Origin: Burkholderia sp. USMB20
GTDB taxonomy: Bacteria > Pseudomonadota > Gammaproteobacteria > Burkholderiales > Burkholderiaceae
Reading direction: 5' to 3'
DNA length: 64,000 bases
Assembly: GCF_000949135.2 (NCBI RefSeq)
Contig: NZ_JTAN02000005.1
Span: 310,001-374,000 of the forward strand
Part shown: in pieces, positions 34,587 to 42,675 of the stretch
Layout: the number at the start of each line of letters is the position of its first letter
How positions within the stretch are numbered: the first letter of the stretch is position 1
The notes under the pieces: generated by a model
Database searches by the model: none
What the model was told of the DNA's origin: nothing
Seen by the model: the letters and a program-made list of their open reading frames with translations, nothing else
Translations under genes and position numbers: made by a program

Positions 34587-35558
34587 TCAGCGGGCGTCGA
34601 GGGCCGCGCGCACGGCCGGCAACGCGGGGGCGCCGGCCGCCGTGGTGACGCCGTCGAGCCACGCTTCGACGAGCGCTGGATCGGCCTTCAGCGCATGCTG
34701 CGCGGCGAGCGCGGGCGACGTCTTGTGGTCGAGCATGTCGGCGATCATCCGGTTCTCGACGTCGACGGAGAACGTCATCTGCCTGAACAGCCGCGCGAGG
34801 TTCGCGCACTGGCCGGCAAAGCCCGCGCGCGTGACCGTGTTGACCGTCGCGCCGCCGTAGTTCGGGCCGAAATACGCGTCGCCGCCCGACAGGTAGGTCA
34901 GGTTGAACTTCGTGTTCATCAGGTGCGGCTCCCACGCGAGAAAGACGATCCAGCGCTTGTCGCGCACCGCGCGTTCGACCTGCGTGAGCATCCCCGTCTC
35001 GCTCGATTCGACGAGTGACCAGTTCGCCGCGCCGAGCGCATGGTCGGACAGCATCCGCTTGATGTTCTGGTTCGCGGGCGCGCCGGGCTCGATCCCGTAG
35101 ATCTTGTCGCCGAAGCGGTCCGCGTAGCGCGCGAGATCGGCGAACGTGTGCACGCCGGCCGCCGCGACGTAGTCGGGCACGGCCAGCGTGAACTTCGCGC
35201 CGTTCAGGTTCGCGTGCAGCACGTCGATCGACTTCTCGTCGACGAACGGCTTCACGAGCGGCGCCTGCGCGGGCATCCAGTTGCCGAGGAACACGTCGAC
35301 CTGCCCTTTCTTCAAGCCCTGGTAAGTGATCGGCACCGACAGGTTCGCGACGTCCTGCCGATAGCCGAGCGCCTTCAGCACGACACCGGCCATCGCGTTC
35401 GTCGCGTCGATGTCGGTCCAGCCGGGCGCCGCCATCTTCACGTCGCGGCACGTCTGCGGGTCGGCGGCGCGCGCGGGCTGCTGCATCGCCACCACGCACG
35501 CGGCCGCGGCGAGCGCGGTGCCCAGGCTCCGGATTGCTGCATTGCATTGCCGTTTCAT
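34587..35558 (-). CDS. choX: Periplasmic choline/glycine-betaine-binding protein (ABC type), orphan
   Basis: The 323-residue protein has a signal peptide (about 1-31, ending Ala-Arg-Ala) and an OpuAC-type ligand-binding domain, with aromatic-rich stretches (for example Gly-Trp-Thr-Asp-Ile-Asp and Gly-Asn-Trp-Met-Pro) that form the quaternary-ammonium cage in ChoX/ProX proteins. It lies 43 bp downstream of the choline-sulfatase gene on the same strand. No permease or ATPase gene accompanies it here. In Pseudomonas, several such binding proteins share one core transporter encoded elsewhere, and the same may hold here. The specific ligand is likely choline given betC, but betaine cannot be excluded. 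Confidence 0.85.
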   Translation of the reverse strand: MKRQCNAAIRSLGTALAAAACVVAMQQPARAADPQTCRDVKMAAPGWTDIDATNAMAGVVLKALGYRQDVANLSVPITYQGLKKGQVDVFLGNWMPAQAPLVKPFVDEKSIDVLHANLNGAKFTLAVPDYVAAAGVHTFADLARYADRFGDKIYGIEPGAPANQNIKRMLSDHALGAANWSLVESSETGMLTQVERAVRDKRWIVFLAWEPHLMNTKFNLTYLSGGDAYFGPNYGGATVNTVTRAGFAGQCANLARLFRQMTFSVDVENRMIADMLDHKTSPALAAQHALKADPALVEAWLDGVTTAAGAPALPAVRAALDAR

Positions 35559-35601
35559 GATTCGCTTCCTCCGTCGTTCGTCAATGTCCGCTGCGGCCCG
35601 T

Positions 35602-37137
35602 TCAGCGCCCGACGCGCGGAAAGCGCGCCATCGCTTCGAGCGTGTCGAGTTCGATGTGATTGCGCATGTAGCGCTGGCTCGCGTCGGTGAACGGTTGCCA
35701 GTCCCACGCCTGGATGCGGCCCTGCGTCGTCGCCGCGTAATGGAAGCGGCGCCGCCGCTGGCTCGCGCGCACCTGCGCGTCGAGTTCCGGCAGGTCCCAG
35801 CGGCGCGCGGCCTCCTCGCGGAATGCGGCGAGCACGCCGGCGGCTTCCGGCAGGCCGGCCAGGTTCGTGCGCTCGCGCGGGTCGTCGGCGAGGTTGTAGA
35901 GCTGGTCGGGATCGGCCGGGCAATGCACGTATTTCCAGTCGCCGCGGCGGATCATCACGACCGGCGCAACCGCCCCTTCCGCGAGGTATTCGCCGAGCGC
36001 GACGTCGTGCGCGGGCGCGCCTTGCAGATGCGGCACGAGGCTCGCGCCGTCGACCGGGTCCGGCCAGCCGCCGGCCGGCGCCGCGCCGGCGAGGTCGACG
36101 AGCGTCGGCAGCAAATCGACGTGCGACACCGGCCCGCGCACGCGCGCGGCACCGAAGCGGCCCGGCGCGTGGACGATCAGCGGCACGCGGCAGCCGCCTT
36201 CGAAGAACGTCATCTTGTACCAGAGCCCACGCTCGCCGAGCATGTCGCCGTGGTCGGACGTGACGATCACGATCGTGTCGTCGGCGAAGCCGCATTGCTC
36301 GAGCGCGGCCAGCACGCTGCCGAATTGCGCGTCGACATAGGACGTCGCGCCGTAGTACGCGCGGCGCGCGGCACGGATCTGCGCGTCGGTCGGCGGCGTG
36401 CGGTCGTTTTCGCAGACGAAGCGCAGCCGCTGCGAATGCGGATCGCTCTGCTGCGCATCGAGCCGCACGGCCGGCATGTCGATCTCGTCGTCGTGGTACA
36501 GATCCCAGTATTCGCGCGTGATCGCGTACGGATCGTGCGGATGCGTGAGCGACACGACCATGCAGAACGGCCGCGCGTCATGACCGGCCGCGCGCTCGCG
36601 CGCGACGTCGTACAGCTTCTGCTTCGCCGCGAACGTGACCTCGTCGTCGAAATCGAGCTGGTTCGTGCGCACGCACGGGCCGGCCTCGAGCACCGAGCTC
36701 ATGTTGTGATACCAGCTCGGCCGCTCGGTCGGGCGGTCCCAGTCGGGCACCCAGCCGAAGTCGGCCGGATAGATGTCGGTCGTGAGCCGTTCCTCGAAGC
36801 CGTGCAGCTGGTCGGGTCCGCAGAAATGCATCTTGCCGGACAGCATCGTACGGTAGCCGCCCGCGCGCAGGTAGTGCGCGAAGGTCAGCGTTTGCGCCGG
36901 CAATTCGGCGGCGTTATCGTAGGCGCCGATACCCGACGGCAGCTTGCCGGTCAGCAGCGAGAAGCGCGACGGCGCGCACAGCGGGCTCGCGCAATACGCG
37001 GCGTCGAACACCACGCCTTGCGCGGCGAGCCGGTCGAGCGTCGGCGTGCGCGCGACGCGGTTGCCGTAAGCCGGCAACGCGAACGGCGTCAGCTGGTCGG
37101 CCATCAGGATCAGGATGTTGGGAGTCGGGTTCGTCAT
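35602..37137 (-). CDS. betC: Choline-sulfatase
   Basis: The 511-residue protein has the sulfatase signature Cys-x-Pro-Ser-Arg at C54-R58 (Leu-Cys-Ala-Pro-Ser-Arg), where the Cys becomes formylglycine, after the metal-binding Met-Ala-Asp-Gln (D14). A second metal region is Ser-Asp-His-Gly-Asp-Met-Leu-Gly-Glu. Length and the C-terminal His-Tyr-Ala-Ala-Thr-Thr-Gln-Gly region match choline sulfatases, which cleave choline-O-sulfate to choline and sulfate in the cytoplasm. A LysR regulator is divergent and a choline-binding protein gene follows at 43 bp. This is the standard betC-choX arrangement with its regulator. The ATG at 37137 has no strong Shine-Dalgarno, but the conserved N-terminus starts there. 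Confidence 0.92.
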   Translation of the reverse strand: MTNPTPNILILMADQLTPFALPAYGNRVARTPTLDRLAAQGVVFDAAYCASPLCAPSRFSLLTGKLPSGIGAYDNAAELPAQTLTFAHYLRAGGYRTMLSGKMHFCGPDQLHGFEERLTTDIYPADFGWVPDWDRPTERPSWYHNMSSVLEAGPCVRTNQLDFDDEVTFAAKQKLYDVARERAAGHDARPFCMVVSLTHPHDPYAITREYWDLYHDDEIDMPAVRLDAQQSDPHSQRLRFVCENDRTPPTDAQIRAARRAYYGATSYVDAQFGSVLAALEQCGFADDTIVIVTSDHGDMLGERGLWYKMTFFEGGCRVPLIVHAPGRFGAARVRGPVSHVDLLPTLVDLAGAAPAGGWPDPVDGASLVPHLQGAPAHDVALGEYLAEGAVAPVVMIRRGDWKYVHCPADPDQLYNLADDPRERTNLAGLPEAAGVLAAFREEAARRWDLPELDAQVRASQRRRRFHYAATTQGRIQAWDWQPFTDASQRYMRNHIELDTLEAMARFPRVGR

Positions 37138-37360
37138 CGGCGGTGTTGGGGAAATCGGTGTTCGAATGGAGCGGCGCGACGCTCGGGCGGCGGCACGGTC
37201 GGCATGACGGACGCAGCCTGAAGAAAGTGCCGCGCGCACCGGCCGCGACTGGCTAGAATCGCGGAAGGCCTGGCGCGGCGCCGTGCCGTCCGAAGCACTA
37301 TCCCCCGCCCGAATTCGCGCGGGAAGGCGTCCGGCCCTTATGAGGCCATTAGAGAGACTT

Positions 37361-38266
37361 ATGTCGAAATCCGAACCGTTACCGTCGATGCAGGCGCTGC
37401 GCGCGTTCGAATCGGCCGCCCGTCTCCAGAGCTTCACGGCCGCCGCGCGCGAGCTCGGCTCGACGCAACCGGCTGTCAGCCAGCAGGTGTTCCAGCTCGA
37501 AGCGGAACTCGGCGTGCCGCTGTTCGAGCGCAGCCCGCGCGGCGTCACGCTGACGAGCGACGGCCAGTGCCTGTACGAAGCCGTGCGGCTGAGCCTCGAC
37601 ACGCTGCGCGGCGCCACCGCGACGCTGCGCGCGCGCCGCGAGCACGGCGCGCTCACGATCGTCACGGATTTCGGTTTCGCGACCTACTGGCTGATGCCGC
37701 GCCTCTCCGGCCTGAAGCGCGTGATGCCTGACGTCGACGTGCGGGTCGTCACCTCGCAGGATTACGACGCGCAGCGCGACCACGCCGACATCGCGGTTCT
37801 GTTCGGCGACGGCCACTGGCCGTCGTGCACGGCCGCGCGGCTCTTTCCCGAATCGGTCACGCCCGTCTGCTCGCCGGCGTTCCGCGCTGCGCACGCGCAC
37901 GTCGCGCGGCCCGAGCACCTGCAGGCGCTGCCGCTGCTGCACGTGCAGGCGACGCGCCCCGAACGCTGGCTGTCGTGGGCCGGCTGGTTCGACGCGCACG
38001 GCCTCGACGCGCCGGCCGCCGCGCGCGGCGTGACCTTCAACAGCTATGCACTGGTGATCCACGCGGCGCTGCTCGGCGACGGCGTCGCGCTCGGCTGGTC
38101 GCCGCTCGTCGACGAGCTCGTCGCGTCCGGGCAGCTCGTGAAGCTCGTCGACGCACCCGTCGTCACGTCGCGCGGCTACTTCCTCGTGCGGCCGCCGCAG
38201 CGGCCCGAGCCGGACGCGACACATGTGTTCCGGCGCTGGCTGCTGGATGCGTGCGCGCCGGCTTGA
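37361..38266 (+). CDS. LysR-family regulator, probable regulator of choline-sulfate use
   Basis: The 301-residue product has the LysR winged helix at about residues 10-68 (Ala-Leu-Arg-Ala-Phe-Glu-Ser-Ala-Ala-Arg, then Ser-Gln-Gln-Val-Phe-Gln-Leu-Glu) and an effector domain to the C terminus. It is divergent from betC over 223 bp, the usual layout for a LysR gene controlling a choline-sulfatase operon, for which the name betR is sometimes used. The ATG at 37361 has AGAGAG upstream and puts the helix-turn-helix in its usual place. An upstream ATG at 37340 adds seven residues. Tandem 34-bp repeats follow its stop codon. Confidence 0.85.
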   Translation: MSKSEPLPSMQALRAFESAARLQSFTAAARELGSTQPAVSQQVFQLEAELGVPLFERSPRGVTLTSDGQCLYEAVRLSLDTLRGATATLRARREHGALTIVTDFGFATYWLMPRLSGLKRVMPDVDVRVVTSQDYDAQRDHADIAVLFGDGHWPSCTAARLFPESVTPVCSPAFRAAHAHVARPEHLQALPLLHVQATRPERWLSWAGWFDAHGLDAPAAARGVTFNSYALVIHAALLGDGVALGWSPLVDELVASGQLVKLVDAPVVTSRGYFLVRPPQRPEPDATHVFRRWLLDACAPA

Positions 38267-38741
38267 GCGGGCGGCTGGCCGGCGGAGCGCTGCCTGACGC
38301 TTGCTGGAGCGGCTGCGGCTGTCCCATCTGACGCGCGCTGGACTGGCTGCGCCTGCCCCACCTGAGGTCCGGTGGAGCGGCTGTGCCTGCACCGCCTGAC
38401 GCCCGCTGGAGCCGCTACGACTGCGCCGCCTGACGCTCGCCGGACCGGCTGCGGCTGCACCGCCTGACGCTCGCTGGACCGGCTACGGCTGCACCGCCTG
38501 ACGCTCGCTGGACCAGCCGCGCCCGCCCCGCCCCGACACCCCGCCCAGCGTCCCCAAAACCCCCGCCTCGAGCCTCGCCGCCGCCCCGCCGCGCTGGCGC
38601 GCCGATACCAGCCACACGGCGGGTTGGTTCTATCCGCGCCCGAATCGTCCTGATTTACTTGAGCCTCCCGCTACCCGCGTAGCGTGGCGCCCCGTCGCGC
38701 CGCCGCGCGCGCGTTGCGTTCCCTGACATCCGAGGAATCTC
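38267..38741. other. 475 bp intergenic region between the LysR gene and purU
   Basis: The first half is the array of degenerate 34-bp repeats at 38294-38531. The second half is GC-rich with no recognisable gene. purU promoter elements must lie in the last 150 bp; the GAGGAA ribosome-binding site is directly before the purU ATG. Confidence 0.5.
38294..38531. repeat. Seven imperfect tandem copies of a 34-bp unit
   Basis: Each copy starts CTGACGC or CTGAGGT, continues with C/T-G-x-TGGA and has a GGCTGCGGCTGCACCGC-like second half. Copies two to six keep exact 34-bp spacing and the last is degenerate. Thirty-four is not a multiple of three, so the array is not a protein repeat. It starts 27 bp after the LysR stop. 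Confidence 0.85.
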
Positions 38742-39629
38742 ATGACCGCCGACTCACGCCCCGATCAATTCGTCCTGACGCTGTCGTGCCCGAGCGCGGC
38801 CGGCCAGGTCGCCGCCGTCGTCGGCTTTCTCGAGCGCCATCGCTGCTACGTCGATGCGCTGAACGTGTTCGACGACGATCTCAGCAACCATTTCTTCGTG
38901 CGCTGCGTGTTTCATCCGACGGATGAAACGCTGCAGATCGACGCGCTGCGCCAGGAGTTCGGTCCGATCGCGACCGCGCTCGGCGGCGGCGGTGACGGCG
39001 ACACGCAATGGGCGATCCACGACGTGAACGCGCGCCCGAAGGTGCTGATCATGGTCTCGAAGCTCGAGCACTGCCTCGCGGACCTGTTGTTCCGCTGGCG
39101 GATGGGCGAACTGAAGATGGACATCGTCGGCATCGTGTCGAACCATCCGGACTTCGAGCCGCTCGCCACGCAGCACGGGCTGCCGTTCCGCCACTTCCCG
39201 ATCACCGCCGACACCAAGGCGCAGCAGGAAGCGCAGTGGCTCGACTTCTTCGAGTCGAGCGGCGCCGATCTCGTGATCCTCGCGCGCTACATGCAGGTGC
39301 TGTCGCAGGAAACCAGCGCGAAGCTCGCGAACCGCGCGATCAACATCCATCATTCGTTCCTGCCCGGCTTCAAGGGCGCGAAGCCGTATCACCAGGCGCA
39401 TGCGCGCGGCGTGAAGCTGATCGGCGCGACCGCGCACTTCGTGACCGACGATCTCGACGAAGGCCCGATCATCGAGCAGGTGGTCGAACGCGTCGATCAT
39501 GCGCTGCGTCCCGAGCAATTGCTCGCGGTGGGCCGCGACGTCGAGTGCATCACGCTCGCGCGCGCGGTGAAGGCGTTCATCGAGCGGCGCGTGTTCCTGA
39601 ACGGCGACCGGACGGTGGTGTTTCCGTAA
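38742..39629 (+). CDS. purU: Formyltetrahydrofolate deformylase
   Basis: The 295-residue product has an N-terminal ACT domain (about 8-90, starting Leu-Thr-Leu-Ser-Cys-Pro) and a C-terminal formyltransferase-like domain with Asn-Ile-His-His-Ser-Phe-Leu-Pro-Gly-Phe and a downstream catalytic Asp in Asp-Asp-Leu-Asp-Glu-Gly-Pro. PurU hydrolyses 10-formyl-THF to formate and THF. In Pseudomonas one purU copy lies with glyA and formaldehyde dehydrogenase in the betaine/sarcosine cluster, where it regenerates THF loaded by demethylation. The position here next to gbc/dgc/glyA supports that role. It has GAGGAA upstream of the ATG and a strong terminator 26 bp after the stop. Confidence 0.93.
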   Translation: MTADSRPDQFVLTLSCPSAAGQVAAVVGFLERHRCYVDALNVFDDDLSNHFFVRCVFHPTDETLQIDALRQEFGPIATALGGGGDGDTQWAIHDVNARPKVLIMVSKLEHCLADLLFRWRMGELKMDIVGIVSNHPDFEPLATQHGLPFRHFPITADTKAQQEAQWLDFFESSGADLVILARYMQVLSQETSAKLANRAINIHHSFLPGFKGAKPYHQAHARGVKLIGATAHFVTDDLDEGPIIEQVVERVDHALRPEQLLAVGRDVECITLARAVKAFIERRVFLNGDRTVVFP

Positions 39630-39655
39630 GCGCATCCGTTCGGCGCACAGCCAAC

Positions 39656-39694
39656 AAAAAACCCGACCGGCAGCACCTGCCGGTCGGGTTTTTT
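39656..39694. terminator. Bidirectional terminator between purU and the APC permease gene
   Basis: A perfect 12-bp stem with a three-base loop (39662-39688) is flanked by six A on the left and six T on the right, so it can end transcripts from both convergent genes. Confidence 0.93.
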
Positions 39695-39779
39695 ATCGCG
39701 TTGCGTTCGACGCGTCGCGCAACGGCCCCGGGTGCGGTGTCCGGGTTCGTCGCGCGACGCGCGTGCCGCGTTCAGATGC

Positions 39780-41435
39780 TTACTTGACCCACGCGAAGTA
39801 GTACGACAGCCAGATCGTCAGCGCAGCACCGACCAGCGCCGCATACGGCATCAGGTTCAGCCACATCGCGCGCTTCGGCACTTCGAGTTCCATGTCGCGC
39901 TGCATCTGCGCGGGGAAACGGCCGCGATCCTGCCAGTAGTGACGATAGAGAAACACCGGCACGATCAGCAGCATCGCGATCAGCCCGTTGCGCAGCGTGC
40001 CTTCGCCCTGCAGGTTCGCGCCCGCGCCGACATAGACGAGGTTCGCGTAGCCGCAGACCGAGCCGGCGACGAGCAGCCAGGTCGGGCAGCGGAACGGCCG
40101 ATCCCAGTTGCCGCGGTCCATGCGGTGGATCCAGCCCGACTGGAGATTCAGGAATACGAACAGCATGTAGCAGACGTTCGAGATCGCCAGCACCGTCATG
40201 TAGTCCGACATCATCAGCAACACGAGGTTGAAGCCGAGATCGGTCCACATCGCGCGCGTGGGCGAGCCGTGCTCGTTCACGTGCGACAGGTACTTCGGCA
40301 GCCAGCCGTCGACCGATGCCTGGTACAGCGTGCGCGACGAGCCCATCATCGACGTCATCACGATCAGCAGGATCGACAGCATCAGCATCACGACGACCGC
40401 GTTCGCGACCCACGCGCCGCCACCGACGATCTTCGCCATCGCGGCCGCGACGCCGGTGCCGTCGCCGATCGCCGGATCGAGCATCGCCTGCGTGCCAAGC
40501 GCGCCCTGGAACGCCATCGGCACGAGCGTCATCACGACGAGGCACAGCGCGCCCGACCAGAAGATCGCCTTCGCGGTGTCGCGACGCGGATCGCGGAATT
40601 CGCGCGTGTAGCAGACCGCCGTTTCGAAGCCGTACGACGCCCAGCCGGCCATGAACATCGCGCCGAGGGCCATCGTCACGCCCTGCCCGTTCCACGAACC
40701 GAAGGTCGCGGTCGTGAGGTTGCCTTGAGCGTCATGACCGAGCGGCAGCAGCGGAAGCAGGTTCGACATCGGCACGTCGCCGGTGACGAACGGCACGATG
40801 CCGACGATCAGCAGCGGCGTGAGCGACGCGATGCCGAGAATGCGCTGCGTACGCGCGGCTTTCGACGCACCGCTGTGCTGAAGCTTGAACGTGATGAGAA
40901 GCAGAATCGTCGCGATGATGAACGTCGCGTTGATCCGCAGTGAAAGACCGGACTTGATGAACCCGAGATCCGCAACCTTGAACTGCCAGTGCAGCACCGC
41001 CGCGTCGGCGGGAAAGAGACTCGTGAGCGCATAGCTCGCCGCGAGGCCGCAGCCGAGCGCGAGCATCGGCGACCACGCGAGCCAGTTGCACCACACGGAA
41101 ACCGGGGCAATCAGCTTGCTGTAACGGACCCAGCCGATCGCGCCGTATACCGACGCGCCGCCCGATTTATGGGGAAATAGTCCCGATATTTCCGCATAAG
41201 TCGCGCTTTGAATCAGCCCCATCGTGATCGCGGCGATCCAGATCGCCCACGCGGGCTGGCCGATCGTCGCGCATACGCCGCCGATCGTGAACAGCACGCC
41301 TGCCGGCACGCCGCTCGTCACCCAGAATGCGTCTTTCCAAGTCAGGCCACGATGCAGCGTGTGGCCCGTCGAATCATGTGAGATGGTTGCCTCAACGTCA
41401 CTGGTGCGATTAGCACGCAGTCCTGCCTGACTCAT
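39780..41435 (-). CDS. APC-family amino acid permease
   Basis: The 551-residue inner-membrane protein has about 12 hydrophobic segments. The APC-type first segment (Gly-Val-Pro-Ala-Gly-Val-Leu-Phe-Thr-Ile-Gly-Gly-Val) is preceded by a 35-residue cytoplasmic tail. APC permeases import amino acids or related amines with protons or sodium. Because it is the last gene of the gbc/dgc same-strand run, the substrate may be a betaine-pathway compound such as dimethylglycine, sarcosine or glycine. This is inference. The start ATG 41435 has AGGAGG six to seven bases upstream. A palindrome sits directly upstream of that site in the leader. Confidence 0.85.
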   Translation of the reverse strand: MSQAGLRANRTSDVEATISHDSTGHTLHRGLTWKDAFWVTSGVPAGVLFTIGGVCATIGQPAWAIWIAAITMGLIQSATYAEISGLFPHKSGGASVYGAIGWVRYSKLIAPVSVWCNWLAWSPMLALGCGLAASYALTSLFPADAAVLHWQFKVADLGFIKSGLSLRINATFIIATILLLITFKLQHSGASKAARTQRILGIASLTPLLIVGIVPFVTGDVPMSNLLPLLPLGHDAQGNLTTATFGSWNGQGVTMALGAMFMAGWASYGFETAVCYTREFRDPRRDTAKAIFWSGALCLVVMTLVPMAFQGALGTQAMLDPAIGDGTGVAAAMAKIVGGGAWVANAVVVMLMLSILLIVMTSMMGSSRTLYQASVDGWLPKYLSHVNEHGSPTRAMWTDLGFNLVLLMMSDYMTVLAISNVCYMLFVFLNLQSGWIHRMDRGNWDRPFRCPTWLLVAGSVCGYANLVYVGAGANLQGEGTLRNGLIAMLLIVPVFLYRHYWQDRGRFPAQMQRDMELEVPKRAMWLNLMPYAALVGAALTIWLSYYFAWVK

Positions 41436-41454
41436 CCAATTCCTCCTCTCGAGC

Positions 41455-41480
41455 AGAGTTAGCGCTTCAGCGCTTACTCT
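41455..41480. promoter_or_regulatory. 26-bp near-perfect palindrome in the leader of the APC permease gene
   Basis: Two 12-base arms match at 11 of 12 positions around a two-base centre; each arm ends in the self-complementary AGCGCT. It lies 19 bp upstream of the permease start codon and just before its Shine-Dalgarno. An operator or an mRNA structure affecting translation are both possible. Confidence 0.45.
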
Positions 41481-41662
41481 GGTCCGATGCAAAGCAGATG
41501 ACTCCGCACAAGGGCCGTAGTGTAACAACTTATGGGCTTTTTTGCAGAATCAGTAAAAGAAAGCCGGGATATGGCCGCATGAATTCACGATTGTTTCGGA
41601 TTCCTGCATGCCATTCCCGGCGTATTTATTTATGATGATTCGCGCGACGAATCGCCGCGGTC

Positions 41663-42526
41663 TTACTGCGCGCCTTCAGTCCACGAATTCACGCGGTCAG
41701 CATGCGCGGCAATCCATGCATCGGCGGCCGCTTCCGGCTTCGAACCGTTCTGGATCGCGAGCATCACGCTGTCGATCTCGCCCGGCTTCCACTGGAACTT
41801 CTTCAGGAACGCGACGACCGGCTTGGCCTTCGTTTCGAGCTGCGGGTTCGCGACGCTGTCGACGTGCTCCGCGCCGCCGAACACCTTCTTCGGATCCTCG
41901 AGGAAGCGCAGCTTCCACTTCGCGAACATCCAGTGCGGCGCCCAGCCGGTCACGATCACCGGCTTGTTCGCGCCGACGGAGCGCGACAGCTCGGCCGTCA
42001 TCGCGCTGCCCGAACTCGGCATCAGCGTGTAGCTGAGGCCGTAGCTCTTGATCGCTTCGTCGGTCTTGCGCATCACGCCCGCACCCGCATCGATGCCGAC
42101 GATCCGGCCGCCGAAGCTGCTTTTCTCGGCATTCAGATCTTCGATGCTCTTCGCCTTCACGTAGTCGGGGACGATCAGGCCGATCTTGGCGTCAGGAAAG
42201 TTCGCGCCGAGATCGACGACCTTCGACTTGTACTCGCCCCAGTAGGAGCCGTGCGTGACGGGCAGCCATGCGGACAGCGTCGCATCGAGGTCGCCGCGCG
42301 CCACGCCCTGCCACATGATCCCGGCAGCCACCGGCACGAGCTGGACCTGGTAACCGAGCTTCTTCTCGATCACGCGTGCCGCGACGTTCGACGTCGCCAC
42401 GCTGTCGTCCCAGCCTTCGACGTAACCGATCTTCAGCGTGGGCTTCGTATCCGCGAGCGCCGACGCGCTCAATGCCACCATCGCCGACAGTGCGCCGGTC
42501 CACAGCAGTTTTCCGAACAACTTCAT
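41663..42526 (-). CDS. Periplasmic glycine-betaine-binding protein (ABC type), orphan
   Basis: The 287-residue protein has a signal peptide (1-25, ending Ala-Leu-Ala) and an OpuAC-type domain starting Leu-Lys-Ile-Gly-Tyr-Val-Glu-Gly-Trp-Asp-Asp. It has aromatic residues likely to cage a quaternary ammonium group (Ile-Met-Trp-Gln, Ala-Trp-Leu-Pro, Trp-Ala-Pro-His-Trp-Met). It follows gbcB by 149 bp on the same strand, with AAGGAG before its ATG. No ABC permease or ATPase gene is near. It would deliver betaine, or possibly carnitine as with CaiX-type proteins, to a transporter encoded elsewhere. It differs clearly from the choline-binding protein at 34587, so the two probably serve different ligands. 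Confidence 0.88.
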   Translation of the reverse strand: MKLFGKLLWTGALSAMVALSASALADTKPTLKIGYVEGWDDSVATSNVAARVIEKKLGYQVQLVPVAAGIMWQGVARGDLDATLSAWLPVTHGSYWGEYKSKVVDLGANFPDAKIGLIVPDYVKAKSIEDLNAEKSSFGGRIVGIDAGAGVMRKTDEAIKSYGLSYTLMPSSGSAMTAELSRSVGANKPVIVTGWAPHWMFAKWKLRFLEDPKKVFGGAEHVDSVANPQLETKAKPVVAFLKKFQWKPGEIDSVMLAIQNGSKPEAAADAWIAAHADRVNSWTEGAQ

Positions 42527-42675
42527 GGTCGATCTCCTTGAAATGCGCACCGTGCGCGTTGTCTCTCTAGGTTCTTCAACCACAAATCCGCGGTATCGTT
42601 GTTTTCCGACGGATGCTTGTCCGGAGGCGACGCAACGCGACGCGACGCGCCCGGACCGGCGATGGCTCGATACGA

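Noticed and set aside
38294-38531. CRISPR array
   Set aside because: The 34-bp units are directly adjacent with no spacers, and no cas genes are present.
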